A stretch of 64,000 nucleotides of DNA from Streptomyces alanosinicus (GCF_014650595.1 NZ_BMVG01000028.1:1-64000); one strand, 5' to 3'; positions 1 through 9,133 are shown, counted from the stretch's first letter. Made by a program: numbers and translations. Notes: a model not told the origin generated them from the sequence alone.

Positions 1-216
1 CGGGCTGGAGGTGATGAAGTGCGCCAGGGCCTGACGGTTGCCGTCCTCGCCCAGCCGGGCAGCCATCGGCTCCACCGACTTGCGCCGCCCCTCCAGCAGC
101 AGGCCCCGCAGATAGACCCCGCCCCACCGGCGCTGATCCGCCCGCGCGAACGGCTCGAACATCTCCGCCGCGAAGTCCTCCAGATCACACCGGACCGCGG
201 CCAGCTCCCCACCCAT
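1..216 (-). pseudogene. IS701-family transposase, N-terminal part (runs off window)
   Basis: The ATG at 214-216 on the minus strand opens a 72-codon frame that continues past the left edge. The translation has the conserved IS701-family N-terminus: an acidic DLEDFAAEMFE stretch, then RADQRRWGGVYLRGLLLEGRRKS and VEPMAARLG. The catalytic core lies outside the window, so whether the element is intact cannot be judged. It marks a mobile-element boundary just downstream of the minus-strand accessory genes. No terminal repeat could be fixed with confidence in 217-300. Confidence 0.85.
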
Positions 217-374
217 CACAACAGGTCAACGGAACAAGCGATCAAACGGACACGCCACCGTCGGGTGAACCTGACCAGGCCCTACTAGCACCGGGTGGCC
301 GGAGCGAAGGTACAACGGCTGCCGATACCCCTGGGCTCGCGGCGCGGGCGGTGCGCGGCAGACCACATCCCCGT

Positions 375-1006
375 TCACGCCGTTCCGCCGAGCGGCACGT
401 CGAGGATCCGATCGAACATGATCTCCCGCCGGTCGTGCCACTGGGTGACCAAGGTGATCTTGTCCGCGCGCAGCGTGACGGGTCCGGGGCCGTGGTCGCT
501 GAGCCACACCTTCATCGGAAGCCGCTCTGCTTCCCCCACTGACGGTATGCGAGGATTGCGTGAGGGTAGTGGTCCGCAGGAATGGTCGGGAACCGTCCAC
601 CGGTGGCCTTCGCGGTGGCGTCCGAGGTCAGTTTCCCCAGCGGGCGCGAAGCGGTACCCGGTTGCCCCGCGCACTCGATAGCGACAGTGCCCACGGCCGC
701 GCGTCCCAGAGTGAGTTCGACTGGTGCGATCTTCGCGCAGCTCGTGCGTACCTGGTTGACCATGTCCGCGAGCTCTTGCTCGGACATCTCCTCCACAGGA
801 GGCCCGTGCAAGAGTGTGATGTGGAAGTTATCCGGCTGCACAGGGGCGAGACCCGGTCGGTGGGTCAGCTCACGGTAGGGCTCGAACAGTGTCTCCTTCA
901 CCCACTCGGGGGCTGCGAGTAGGTGCCAGTGATAGTCCCGGCGGCCTTCCGGCCACCGGTGGATGACCGTGGAGAAGAAGTCCTTCGCAGCCAGGTTCCC
1001 CTTCAT
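375..1006 (-). pseudogene. 2'-5' RNA ligase-like 2H phosphoesterase, frameshifted
   Basis: From ATG 1006 the frame reads a 2H phosphoesterase-type protein (RWPEGRRDYHWHLL; first motif HITLLH; second motif region PHAILAY) but stops at 512. The C-terminal part (KVWLSDHGPGPVTLRADKITLV, QWHDRREIMFDRILDVPLG) is in another frame ending at 375. Adding one G to the five-base G run (C's at 533-537 on the plus strand) restores one continuous protein of about 210 residues. The second motif has Ile where the family has Ser/Thr, so activity is doubtful even without the frameshift. It is the last gene of a minus-strand series with the QueE-like, TPR and EEP genes. Family proteins hydrolyse or ligate 2'-5' or cyclic phosphates; the substrate here is unknown. 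Confidence 0.7.
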
Positions 1007-1126
1007 TCGTGAACGAGCGGGACTCGTTTGGACCTGGAAGGTCTTGGTCAGCCAAGCGCCGACTGCATCCGGTCGCCTGGCACGGCGGTCAGGGCACTAC
1101 TGGGCGCTTCGTGATCGCCCGGCAAG

Positions 1127-1873
1127 TCATCGGCATCGCGCTATCAGGTGCAGGCGCGTGCTGACGTTGTAGCCGTACTCTGCCGCGCCGGCCGTGATGA
1201 CCGGTTGGCGTTCCAGGAGCGTGGCGGCATCGGAGGCTTCCGGCATCACCCAGACCCACGAGGGCTCCAGAGCGTGCTCCGCGACAAAGTCCGCTACCTC
1301 CCCGATCTGGACCTGGTCGGCCACGACGAACTTGAACACCGCTCGTTCTGCCGCCGCGAGCTGAGCGAACGCCGCGATCGTATCGGGTTGGATCCGGCGC
1401 TTGAGCGGATCGCCGCCGCCCATGACCGTCAGCTTCGGCGACACGCTGTAGTGCCCAACGAAGGGGTTGAGCGACGGAAGCGGCGCGATAGTGCCATTCG
1501 TCTCCACATGCACCTCAATGCCCCGGCGCCCCAACAGGTCCAGCATGGTGATGAACGCCGGTGCGCTCTGCCACAGCAGAGGTTCACCGCCCGAGATCAC
1601 CACCATCCGAACCCGCCGAGGCAACTGGTTCACTGCAACCTCGACCGCAGTGTCCGGGCAGGTAGCGGCCAGGTCGTAGCGCGATCTGTCCCACGTCTGG
1701 GCCGTGTCGCACGGAGGACAGTGCAGGTTGCACAGCCCCAAGCGGATGAAGCCACAGGAACGGCCCATGTACGGGCCTTCGCCCTGGATCACGTCCCAGA
1801 AGACCTCGTTGACCGGTAGGTGAGTATCCCGATTCCGGTCGGCAGCCAGCAGGGGCAAAGCACGGCGAGTCAC
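1127..1873 (-). CDS. QueE-like radical SAM protein (7-carboxy-7-deazaguanine synthase family)
   Basis: The protein has 248 residues. The GTG start at 1873 overlaps the TGA of the TPR gene (GTGA), with GGAGGAG just upstream, so the two are translationally coupled. QueE hallmarks are visible: an N-terminal NEVFWDVIQGEGPYMG segment, the cluster motif Cys48-x3-Cys52-x2-Cys55 in LCNLHCPPCDTAQTWD, the SAM-binding VVISGGEPLL, and VETNGT. QueE enzymes make 7-carboxy-7-deazaguanine from carboxytetrahydropterin. No QueC, QueD or GTP cyclohydrolase homologue is seen in this window, so it may work with distant genes or on another substrate. A longer reading upstream to 2149 would lie inside the TPR gene and has no family similarity. 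Confidence 0.8.
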   Translation of the reverse strand: MTRRALPLLAADRNRDTHLPVNEVFWDVIQGEGPYMGRSCGFIRLGLCNLHCPPCDTAQTWDRSRYDLAATCPDTAVEVAVNQLPRRVRMVVISGGEPLLWQSAPAFITMLDLLGRRGIEVHVETNGTIAPLPSLNPFVGHYSVSPKLTVMGGGDPLKRRIQPDTIAAFAQLAAAERAVFKFVVADQVQIGEVADFVAEHALEPSWVWVMPEASDAATLLERQPVITAGAAEYGYNVSTRLHLIARCR

Positions 1874-2694
1874 TGCTCCTCCCGTCCGGAGTGGGTCTGG
1901 GTGACGACCTCGCGCAGTCCTGCCGTCCACCGGTGCGCGTCGCCCAGCACCCGCTGAGCGACTGGGAGTGTCTTCGCAGCCAGCGATGCCGCCTCCGACA
2001 TCTTTCCCGCCGCAACCAGAATGCTGGCGAGGTCGTGGGCGATGGCGACTGTGTGGGGATGCTCCGTTCCCAGAGTCGCGACACGCCCGCGATACACCTG
2101 CCATGCCCGGGCTTCTGCACCCTCGAGGTCGCCGATGTTCTGAAGGCATACGGCCAGCAGATTTCCGGCCGAGTAGGTAAGCCGATGCTCTGTGCCGAGA
2201 TGGCGTTCCAGGTCCGTGTAGACGGTGCCGGCCAACTCTGCGGCCTCATCCCATCGTTCCTGATGGAGTCTGATCCACGCCTCGGTCATGCGAGCCATCA
2301 GCACCCCATCGTGCGACTGCAGACCCTTGGCTTCCCCGAGTCTGATCGCCTCCTGGGCGATCGCCCCGGCTTCCTCCCAGCGCCCCTGCTCGCCGATGGC
2401 GTCGGCCAGCCGGCAGCGAGTCCTGATCGTGTCCGGGTGATCGTTGCCGAGTATGCGGTCCCGGCCCTCCACGGCACGACGGTGGTACATCTCTGCTTCC
2501 GCGAAGCGTCCCAAGTTGTAGAGGGAGAGCCCGAGCATGAGGCGGGTCTGCCAGGGGGTGTCGTGGTCGAGGCCGAACTCGGCGTCGACGTGCGGAAGAG
2601 CCGCCAGGTACAGACTCATGGCTTTGGTGAAGTCGCCTTGCTGGAAGGCAGATTCCGCCTGTCGTAGGACGTTGTTGAAGGTCGGTGTGGTCAT
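1870..2694 (-). CDS. Tetratricopeptide-repeat protein
   Basis: The protein has 274 residues from the ATG at 2694 (GAAAAGG about 8 nt upstream). It is made of repeated helical hairpins of the TPR_12/TPR_10 type found in actinobacteria, for example LGLSLYNLGRFAEAEMYHRRAVE, then LADAIGEQGRWEEAGAIAQEA and NLLAVCLQNIGDLEGAEARAWQVY, each followed by a GxxHPxT-like linker. There is no DNA-binding or enzymatic domain, unlike the XRE-TPR proteins elsewhere in the window. It probably serves as a protein-interaction partner. Its stop overlaps the start of the QueE-like gene by four bases, implying co-translation. A longer start at 2811 is possible but has no good ribosome site. Confidence 0.75.
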   Translation of the reverse strand: MTTPTFNNVLRQAESAFQQGDFTKAMSLYLAALPHVDAEFGLDHDTPWQTRLMLGLSLYNLGRFAEAEMYHRRAVEGRDRILGNDHPDTIRTRCRLADAIGEQGRWEEAGAIAQEAIRLGEAKGLQSHDGVLMARMTEAWIRLHQERWDEAAELAGTVYTDLERHLGTEHRLTYSAGNLLAVCLQNIGDLEGAEARAWQVYRGRVATLGTEHPHTVAIAHDLASILVAAGKMSEAASLAAKTLPVAQRVLGDAHRWTAGLREVVTQTHSGREEQ

Positions 2695-2835
2695 CCCTAG
2701 AGCCTTTTCGTGATCACTGAGATGCGTGTGTGCTGCTTGGTCCGTGCGGGCCGCGTGGAGCCAGTGGGGGCATGGGACGAGGCGAAGTTCCCCGACTGTC
2801 TTGGCAGCCACGCAGGCAAGTGAGGAAAGGCGAGT

Positions 2836-3669
2836 TCAGCTGTAGGCACTGGCAGCAGAGAGATCGACCCGGTCCAGGTCGAAAGTGGCGACGATGCCGT
2901 AGTGATCGGAGTTGGTGTCGACTCGCCGGTAGTCCACGATGGCGGGTGCGAGGGCCGGGGTGACGTGGAACTGGTCCACCCGCAACTGCCCGCCCTTGCC
3001 GGTCAGCGCACGTAGGGAGGGATCGGAGCGGGAGCCGGCGAGGTGGGCGGCGACGTCGGTCATGTCGCCGTCGCGGAACACCTCGCCCACGAGGCGGTTA
3101 CCGAGCCATGGGTCGGAAGGTGTCTTGCGTCTGTGGCACCGGGAGGACCGGTTGTAGGGCGGGACGAGCGACCAGTCGGGCTCCTCGTCCCCCAGGGGCA
3201 TGTGGTTGATGTCGCCACCGACGAGGCCGATGCCGCCGAAGCGGTGGGCACGGGCGATAACCAGCTGAGCCTCCTGGCCAGCGAATTCCACGGAGTAAGG
3301 GGTCAGATGGGTACTGATCGCTACCAGCGGGTACGGCCACTCCTTCGGGAGACCCAGTGGCCGAAGCTGAAGGGAACAGTAGCCGTGGTGCAGGTCCGTG
3401 TCGCTGTACCTGGTGTCGGTGTCCACCCACTCCAGCGTTTTGGCTTTCCAAGCGACTGCGGTGTTCATCTGGCGGGATGGTGCGACGGCGAGGTTCATGC
3501 CGAGCTTTTCGCGAGCGGTATTGGCCTGTTCAGGATCGGCCAGCCATCCGACCTCCTGAAGCAGGAGCAGGTCGGGGTCCACCTCACGGATTGCGTCGAC
3601 CTTGTCCTCCCATCGTCCGTCGTGGTTTGCGCCGATCTGTGCGTTCTGGCTCATTACGTCCAATATCAC
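2836..3669 (-). CDS. Endonuclease/exonuclease/phosphatase-family protein
   Basis: The 277-residue protein fits the EEP fold, with the expected metal and catalytic motifs in order: MSQNAQIG near the N-terminus (N), LLLLQEVG (QE, about residue 36-40), ISTHLTP (H), GGDINHMP (GDxN) and NSDHYGIVATF (SDH, near the C-terminus). Family members hydrolyse phosphodiester bonds in nucleic acids, nucleotides or phospholipids; nothing visible fixes the substrate. There is no signal peptide. The start is GTG at 3669, which fits the first beta strand; it lacks a clear ribosome site, so a leaderless message or the ATG at 3654 is possible. It lies between the DUF6082-like gene and the TPR/QueE pair on the same strand. 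Confidence 0.75.
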   Translation of the reverse strand: MILDVMSQNAQIGANHDGRWEDKVDAIREVDPDLLLLQEVGWLADPEQANTAREKLGMNLAVAPSRQMNTAVAWKAKTLEWVDTDTRYSDTDLHHGYCSLQLRPLGLPKEWPYPLVAISTHLTPYSVEFAGQEAQLVIARAHRFGGIGLVGGDINHMPLGDEEPDWSLVPPYNRSSRCHRRKTPSDPWLGNRLVGEVFRDGDMTDVAAHLAGSRSDPSLRALTGKGGQLRVDQFHVTPALAPAIVDYRRVDTNSDHYGIVATFDLDRVDLSAASAYS

Positions 3670-3798
3670 GGGGATACAGTCCTTGCGTGTTGGCGAACTG
3701 GCTGAGGGAGTGCCATCCCCTCCGGAGGTGAAGTGGTCCGGTTGTCGGCCTGTGGCGACGCCGACTCTTCGACACGGACGGCGCAGTATGCGGCTGTT

Positions 3799-4278
3799 TC
3801 AGATCACCGAGTTGGTGACTGTGGAAACGGGCGGCAGGACTGTTCCGGTCTCGTCCTGGCAAGCGGTGTCCATAAGGTCATGGAACTGCCGGGCCCGCGT
3901 GTCGACGGCAGCCCGGGCCCGAGCATCACGGACACGTGCCCACCAGCGCAGACCCTCAGGCGTGGCGAAGAGGGCTCGCGCTGCACGGTCCACTCCAGCA
4001 GGAGACAGGGCTCCAACTCGGTACATTGCCTCCCAGGCGGAGACCCAGGCGTTGCGGTGCAGATGCAGGCGGCGCTCCTTCGGGTCGAGCGGTGTCAAGC
4101 TCCCCCACATCGTGCGGAGACTGGGGCGATCCACCTGAGCGGCCAGTAACTGCTGGTGCATCTGCGCAGTTTCCAGAACGACGCGATCACGGTGCCGGCG
4201 CCCACTGAGGACGAGGTGGACGATGCCCGTGCCTGCGACGGCAAGCAGCGCGGCAGCGGTCACACGGTCACTACGCAT
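3799..4278 (-). CDS. DUF6082-like small membrane-anchored protein
   Basis: The protein has 159 residues, starts with a short basic stretch and one hydrophobic segment (VTAAALLAVAGTGIVHLVL, about residues 6-24), then a helical soluble part with QMHQQLLAAQVDRPSLRTMW and RRLHLHRNAWVSAWEAMY. This resembles the DUF6082 family common in Streptomyces, usually encoded beside XRE regulators and kinases. No function is known for the family. The start at 4278 is followed directly by the hydrophobic segment, which supports it. The assignment to DUF6082 is from memory of the pattern and not from a search. Confidence 0.6.
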   Translation of the reverse strand: MRSDRVTAAALLAVAGTGIVHLVLSGRRHRDRVVLETAQMHQQLLAAQVDRPSLRTMWGSLTPLDPKERRLHLHRNAWVSAWEAMYRVGALSPAGVDRAARALFATPEGLRWWARVRDARARAAVDTRARQFHDLMDTACQDETGTVLPPVSTVTNSVI

Positions 4279-4398
4279 AAGAGGTCCGTCCCTTCCGATG
4301 GTTTGTCACGGTGTGAGAGAGCGAGCAGAGGGAGATGCGCCAGGCGGCATGACCCATGCCGCCTGGCGCCCGAGACTCGGCAGCGTGAGGGGCTGCCC

Positions 4399-5325
4399 TC
4401 ACGAACACCGGTCCCGTACATCAGCGGGGGCCATCGAAGCGTTGCCGAGCGCGGTCTCGGACTGGTCAACGGCCTGGCGGAGGGAAGCCGCCGCTGCTGC
4501 GATCGACTCGCGGTCACGTAAATGGATCGCGTCAAGCAGGTCCTCGCCCGCAGCCAGCACCGACATGTGCCCGAGAATGAGTACCTCGGACTCCGAGAGC
4601 GCCCGACAGTAGCCCTTGAAGAACCAATCACGCAGGTTCGGCTGCATTGCCCACAACAGGGTCGGCCGCGCGAGGTCAATGACGGCAGCCATGATCTGAG
4701 ACCGGCCGAACCCCGTGAAGGACAGGGCCTGAGACTGGCTCTGCCATTCCCAAGTTGAGGGGCCGAACGTGCCATGGCAGAACGCGGCCGGCAAATCTCG
4801 TATGTGCTCCAGCACGATGGCTGCGGATCGCTCAACGGCATCGTGCTGCGTCATGGACATCACTGCGCCGGCCTGGCGGACGAGGGCGCGGATGCGTTGC
4901 GCGTAGAGCGCGGTGGCCCGAGTCGCTTGAGTCCGCGATGTGTCATTAGGACCAGCACTGTCGTGCAGCACTCGAAGCAGGCGTCCCGCTTCCTCGTGAA
5001 CTCGTGGTATCAGATGGAGATTTGCGTTGTCGACGCGCCATCCTCTGGGTTGGACCGTCAGCAAGCTCCTGAGTCTCGGCTCGCTGGCAAGTATCCGCGG
5101 GCCGTGGTTGGGGCTGAGATGACGGATGGCGTGGCGGTGTGCGTAGATCTCGCGGCGGAAGTCGTCATCGTTGCGCGTGATACGTAGGTCGATGAGTCCT
5201 TGCGGTGAGGACATGCGCCATGCACGAGCGCAGCAGAGATCGGCTGGCAGCGCCCAAGCGGCCTGCCTTCCTACGTGGCCTCGGGCCCAGTCAGCGGCCT
5301 CGGCCGGTATGGCGGTCGGTGTCAT
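4399..5325 (-). CDS. Degenerate APH-fold (aminoglycoside phosphotransferase-like) protein
   Basis: The protein has 308 residues, with ATG 5325 preceded by GGAAGAG. The overall pattern matches APH/choline-kinase-fold phosphotransferases, but the catalytic loop reads AAFCHGTFGPSTWEW where active enzymes have HGDxxxxN: the catalytic Asp is Thr and the metal-binding Asn is Thr. The later Asp segment is AVIDLARPTLLW. The N-terminal nucleotide-binding lobe is also poorly preserved. It may be a pseudokinase or binding protein. It lies 87 nt downstream of an APH-fold gene that keeps its catalytic residues (5413-6456), and the two are probably co-transcribed. Confidence 0.6.
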   Translation of the reverse strand: MTPTAIPAEAADWARGHVGRQAAWALPADLCCARAWRMSSPQGLIDLRITRNDDDFRREIYAHRHAIRHLSPNHGPRILASEPRLRSLLTVQPRGWRVDNANLHLIPRVHEEAGRLLRVLHDSAGPNDTSRTQATRATALYAQRIRALVRQAGAVMSMTQHDAVERSAAIVLEHIRDLPAAFCHGTFGPSTWEWQSQSQALSFTGFGRSQIMAAVIDLARPTLLWAMQPNLRDWFFKGYCRALSESEVLILGHMSVLAAGEDLLDAIHLRDRESIAAAAASLRQAVDQSETALGNASMAPADVRDRCS

Positions 5326-5412
5326 CTCACTCTTCCAGAAGGTCAGGACAGGTCGCTCTGGTTGGGTGCACCCCCCTGTTCGGGCGACGTACGGAGCACA
5401 GGTTCCACTTGG

Positions 5413-6456
5413 TCACGAGTGGCCTCCGCTCGCTGCGATGCCGGAAAAGGCGTCGTCGACCTCATCGAGGTGGTCCAGCAGGATGCGGATGGTGATCTGC
5501 CTCTCCCGCCAGTGCCGCTGCAGGTCTGCCTCTGCCTCTTGAGGCAGGTTGTACTCGCTGGTAGTCGCCCCGTAGAAGCTGAACAGCATGTAGAGAAGAG
5601 CGATCCGGGCACAGGCCAGGACATCGGCGAGAGGGAGGGTGGGGTTCTCTGAACGATAGGCGGACACCATCGCTGTCGCGCACGCCGGCCACTGGTCACT
5701 GGTGGCGACCGTACGCGGGTCGAACGCCGCGCGCCCCAACTCCCAAGCTGGAAAGGCCTTGGCACCGCGGAAGTCGATGACGCCCCTGACAACATCGGTG
5801 AGTACGAGCAGGTTGGGACGGGTGAAGTCCGCGTGTAGCGCCTGCTCCACCAGATCTTCTGGCAGCCTGGCTCGGAGCCTGCCGACGTGAGTGCGCAGGT
5901 CCTGACGACGCTGGTTCAGCTGGTCACGCAACCGCGCCAGATCGGCATGCCCTTGCTGATTGGCTGAGGACAGCACGCTGCTGCACTTTGTCACGGCGTC
6001 CTGGACAGATCCTGTCCGCCATCGAGACGGCTGTACACGTCTCGGTAGGGGATACGCGGCGAGAACTCGATGCATGCGTCCCAACACCATGCCGATGTGC
6101 TCCGCACGCGCCACGGTCATCGCCGAGGTGGCCACCCGACCCGGCACCTCATCGACCACGGCCCAGGCACTTCCTTCGGCAAGGGCAATCAGATTGCCGT
6201 GGCAGTCAGGCCAGACACGTGGCACGGGAAGATCAGCCGCCCGGCAGAACTCGGACATGTCCCACGCTGACCTGGCCGCGTCCAAGTCAGCTGTCGACGC
6301 GTACTCCTTCACGAACAGCCTGCGGCCATCGGTGGTGAGGACACGCCGGTTGGTGGTGTCCGTGCCCATCGGCACGTGCTCCATCGCCTCGACGATCACC
6401 CCGTACTGCTCTTCCAGTACGTCTGCCACCAGTTCATCCCAGTCGGCGTTGCCCAT
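5413..6456 (-). CDS. APH-fold phosphotransferase
   Basis: The protein has about 347 residues from the ATG at 6456 (TTG 6492 or a GTG at 6465 are alternatives). Kinase features are a Lys in RRLFVKEYAS (ATP-binding lobe), catalytic loop ALHADFTRPNLLV (HxDxxxxN) and the metal-binding Asp in GVIDFRGAKAF. This is the fold of aminoglycoside, homoserine and choline kinases; the substrate is not predictable. The C-terminus ends with a helical region. It precedes the degenerate homologue on the same strand, so a catalytic plus pseudokinase pair is possible. Confidence 0.75.
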   Translation of the reverse strand: MGNADWDELVADVLEEQYGVIVEAMEHVPMGTDTTNRRVLTTDGRRLFVKEYASTADLDAARSAWDMSEFCRAADLPVPRVWPDCHGNLIALAEGSAWAVVDEVPGRVATSAMTVARAEHIGMVLGRMHRVLAAYPLPRRVQPSRWRTGSVQDAVTKCSSVLSSANQQGHADLARLRDQLNQRRQDLRTHVGRLRARLPEDLVEQALHADFTRPNLLVLTDVVRGVIDFRGAKAFPAWELGRAAFDPRTVATSDQWPACATAMVSAYRSENPTLPLADVLACARIALLYMLFSFYGATTSEYNLPQEAEADLQRHWRERQITIRILLDHLDEVDDAFSGIAASGGHS

Positions 6457-6863
6457 GCCCCTCACCGCCTTCCGTGTGAGGAGGGGCAGCAAGCGGTCGC
6501 GGCCGCGGGGAGGTCACCGACGTCGCCAAAGCGGCTGACCGTTTCGGGCATGTCGGTCACTGCGGCGCATCCTCCCGTTCATGGAGTCGACCCGCGACAC
6601 CAAGCGCGATCAGTTGACTACACAGGGTGTTTTCCTGTGGGTGAAAGTTTGCCAGCAGCCACTGACAACGCGGCTCGAGCGGTCTCTCGGCGAGACGATC
6701 ACTCTCAAATCGTGAGGGGACCGATCGTTCCGCGTCGTCGTCGGCTGACAACCAAGGGTGTGACGAAAAGCCCGCGTTGGCACATTCCCCTGGTGATATC
6801 ACTGATGTGATTGCGTTCATGGAGATCCTTGACCAGGATCTCGTGCCCTGATGGGAGGCGGCA
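6457..6863. other. Divergent intergenic region
   Basis: This 407-base stretch separates the minus-strand kinase from the plus-strand HTH-TPR gene. It holds the operator-like palindrome at 6793-6811 and the GGGAGG ribosome site of the HTH gene at 6853-6858. I see no convincing gene in it. Confidence 0.6.
6793..6811 (+). promoter_or_regulatory. Operator-like palindrome, copy 1
   Basis: The site reads GTGATATCACTGATGTGAT: an ATCAC-N4-GTGAT inverted repeat extended on the left to a perfect GTGATATCAC palindrome. Upstream flank CACATTCC is shared with copy 2. It lies 52 bases before the GTG of the zinc-ribbon/HTH-TPR gene, a position that fits autoregulation. Confidence 0.65.
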
Positions 6864-8394
6864 GTGGCACACAAGGACAACCGTCGGTGCACCCGGTGCG
6901 GCAACCCCCTAAGCCGATACAACACTGACGAGCGGTGCGCCGCGTGTGCCCGAGTGACGGGTAACGAGTTCCCGGCGGCACCGACCCTTCCGGATCACGT
7001 GTGGCAGAACCCGACGGTAGCCGCAGCCCTGGCCGACTGGGACTTTGGCACCGCATTCCGCCTGATACGCCAGATTGCGTCACTCCGCCAGGAAGACATG
7101 TCGGCAATCACCGGCCTGAGTCAATCGTTCCTGTCCACGCTTGAATCCGGGGCGCGGCGACTGGTCAACATCGACAAGATCGTCCCCGTCCTCGAGCGAC
7201 TGGGTGTCCCCCCCGCAAGTGGCGCCACTTCCCGTCCCGGGTTCCGCTGCCCAGTATCAGCCGCCGGCTTCCGGCGCGCAGTTCACGCCGTTATCCACCC
7301 CTGAGTGGGAGAGCTCTCTCGACATTGCGAAGAGACTGAACGCCACCACTTCGTCAAACACCGATCCCGCGACCGTCTCGGTCCTGGAACAAGGCGTGGC
7401 GGACCTCGTCGCCCGCTATGAGACCGAAGGGCCGCACCGCCTCGCCCCCGAAGCCGTCGATCTACGAAACTTCATCCAGGACCGGCTGGAGGGGCAGCAG
7501 CCGCCTCGCCAGCGCGAAGCCCTGTTCCGGCTGGCAGCTCAGGCCTCAGGTCTGCTCGGCTACATGGCTGTCAATGCCGGTCGTGAAGTCGTGGCGGAGG
7601 CGTACTGCAAGGAAGCAGAGGAACTGGCGAAGGAGATCGCAGACCGTGCACTGATCATGTGGGTCCAAGGCACGCGATCACTGAACGCCTACTACGCAGG
7701 CCACTACGACGAGGCCGTCCAGTGGGCAGAAGCGGGCCTCCAGATCGCTCCAAACCATCCGCAAGCCATCCGACTCCAATCAAATGGGCGCGCGCGAGCC
7801 CTGGGCAAGCTTGGCGACCGCCCCGGCGCGGAACGCGCGATCGCCGCAGCCGAGGAACTGAGCAGTGACCATCAGGTTGCTGTGGGCCTGACGTCCTGCA
7901 TCTCCTTCGAGCCATACGGCATGGCCCGCACTCTGGCCAACGCTGCGACAGTCCACGTCGCGCTCGCCAACGCCCCACAGGTTCTCGCTTACGCCGATCA
8001 GATCGACGAACTCGTCGAGCAATCCGACTCTGCCTGGAGCCAGGCCCTGGTCCGTCTGGACGTCGCCACCGCACTCCTGGCCGGCCCACGCCCCGATGTC
8101 GAGCACGCAATGGTCCTTGGCCGCCAGGTTCTCGAAGCCGGTGGTGGCCCGCCCATCCGCTCCGTGGTCCAACGGGCTGGTGAACTCTACGCCGGAGCCA
8201 GCAGATGGCAGGACCTGCCAGCCGTGCGGGAGTACGACGACGCCTTGCGCTCATGGCAATCCGCCCCACAAACGAGGGACCTGGCGACGTCTGCCAAAAT
8301 GGCATGCCTGACGGAGCAGACGAGAAGGGCCGCGAATGCAGCTCACAGCCGACCCGGGCGCATTTCCTCCCACTCCTCCGCCCAGCACAACTGA
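6864..8394 (+). pseudogene. Zinc-ribbon / HTH / TPR regulator, frameshifted
   Basis: The GTG at 6864 (GGGAGG upstream) opens a protein with a CTRCG...CAAC zinc-ribbon-like start, an XRE-type HTH (SLRQEDMSAITGLSQSFLSTLESG, about residues 73-96) and then stops at 7304. The rest, a TPR domain of about 390 residues, continues in another frame to 8394. Removing one C from the seven-C run at 7208-7214 joins them into a single protein of about 509 residues. Reading across the join gives LERLGVPPQVAPLPVPGS. HTH-TPR proteins of actinobacteria often respond to small ligands or peptides bound by the TPR. The HTH module recurs at 24169 and 37418, and the next gene, a 2H phosphoesterase, overlaps its 3' end, as if co-translated. 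Confidence 0.7.
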
Positions 8395-9037
8395 CGCGAC
8401 GCTGATCGCAGAGCACGACTGGGCCGCCTTCGCTGCCGTCGAGCAGATGCAAGACCACTGGGACCGGCCCGGCTGGACGCCCTCCACCCGCGCCTACTAC
8501 TGGATGCTCACCTTCCCAGATGCGACGTCGCTCATCGACCACGCAAGCCAGTGCCAGAAGGAGCTGCGCCACCTCGCCTTCGACGACATTGATGCGGACG
8601 GCCTGCACCTGACCCTGGGACGTATCGGCCGCATCGACGAGATCGACTCCGAGGATGTGGACCGTCTAGTCGCCGAGGCGTATGAACGCAGACCGGAGTG
8701 TTTTACCCTCCGGGTGGTGCCGCTCACGGCATCCCGCGGCGCGATCCGTTACAGCGTCGCCCCCTGGACCCCCGTCCTTCAGCTGCATGAGGGCCTATCC
8801 GCAGCTGGGGCCGAGTCGGGGATTCCGCCGCGCAAGCCGACGTCGCTTCTTCGCCCACACGTGGGCATCGCTTACTGCAATCGCCCCATATCCGCCGGCA
8901 TCGTGCGCGACGCTGTACGACCCCTCCGGGAACTCGAGACGGTGGACGTCGCGGTGCAGAACGTTCGGCTGGTCGAACTGCGTCGTGAAGGCCCGGCCTA
9001 CCGCTGGCAGGTCATCCACTCGCTGGAATTGCGCTGA
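8336..9037 (+). CDS. 2'-5' RNA ligase-like 2H phosphoesterase
   Basis: The protein has 233 residues, ATG 8336 with AAGGG about 8 nt upstream. Two family motifs are visible: HLTLGRIG (HxTx) and RPHVGIAYCN, where the second motif has Gly in place of Ser/Thr. It is closely similar along its length to the product of 38236-38937 (shared HDWxAFAAV, HWDRPGWT, TRAYYWMLTFP, PLTASRGAIRYS). It overlaps the end of the HTH-TPR gene by 59 bases. Family enzymes act on 2'-5' or cyclic phosphodiesters; the altered second motif leaves the activity open. Confidence 0.7.
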   Translation: MQLTADPGAFPPTPPPSTTDATLIAEHDWAAFAAVEQMQDHWDRPGWTPSTRAYYWMLTFPDATSLIDHASQCQKELRHLAFDDIDADGLHLTLGRIGRIDEIDSEDVDRLVAEAYERRPECFTLRVVPLTASRGAIRYSVAPWTPVLQLHEGLSAAGAESGIPPRKPTSLLRPHVGIAYCNRPISAGIVRDAVRPLRELETVDVAVQNVRLVELRREGPAYRWQVIHSLELR

Positions 9038-9096
9038 GACCAGGCAGCCCTTCGTTTCCGTGCGTAGAAGAGACAGACCTGGCTCTGCGGACTCGT

Positions 9097-9133
9097 GTGG
9101 ACGCTGGAGGACCGACGCCCCTCCAGCGTCCAC
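9097..9133. terminator. Hairpin terminator
   Basis: A perfect 14-bp stem (GTGGACGCTGGAGG with its complement) and a 9-base loop lie after the 2H phosphoesterase stop at 9037. There is no T tract, as is usual in Streptomyces. It can serve both converging transcripts. Confidence 0.7.

Noticed and set aside
2709-2727. GTGATCACTGAGATGCG upstream of the TPR gene as an operator
   Set aside because: It has GTGATCAC but lacks the N4-spaced GTGAT half-site. Short palindromes of this kind are expected by chance.
3658-3676. AATATCACGGGGATAC near the EEP gene start as an operator
   Set aside because: The right half-site is ATAC and not GTGAT, so the inverted repeat is incomplete. It could be a degenerate copy but cannot be supported.
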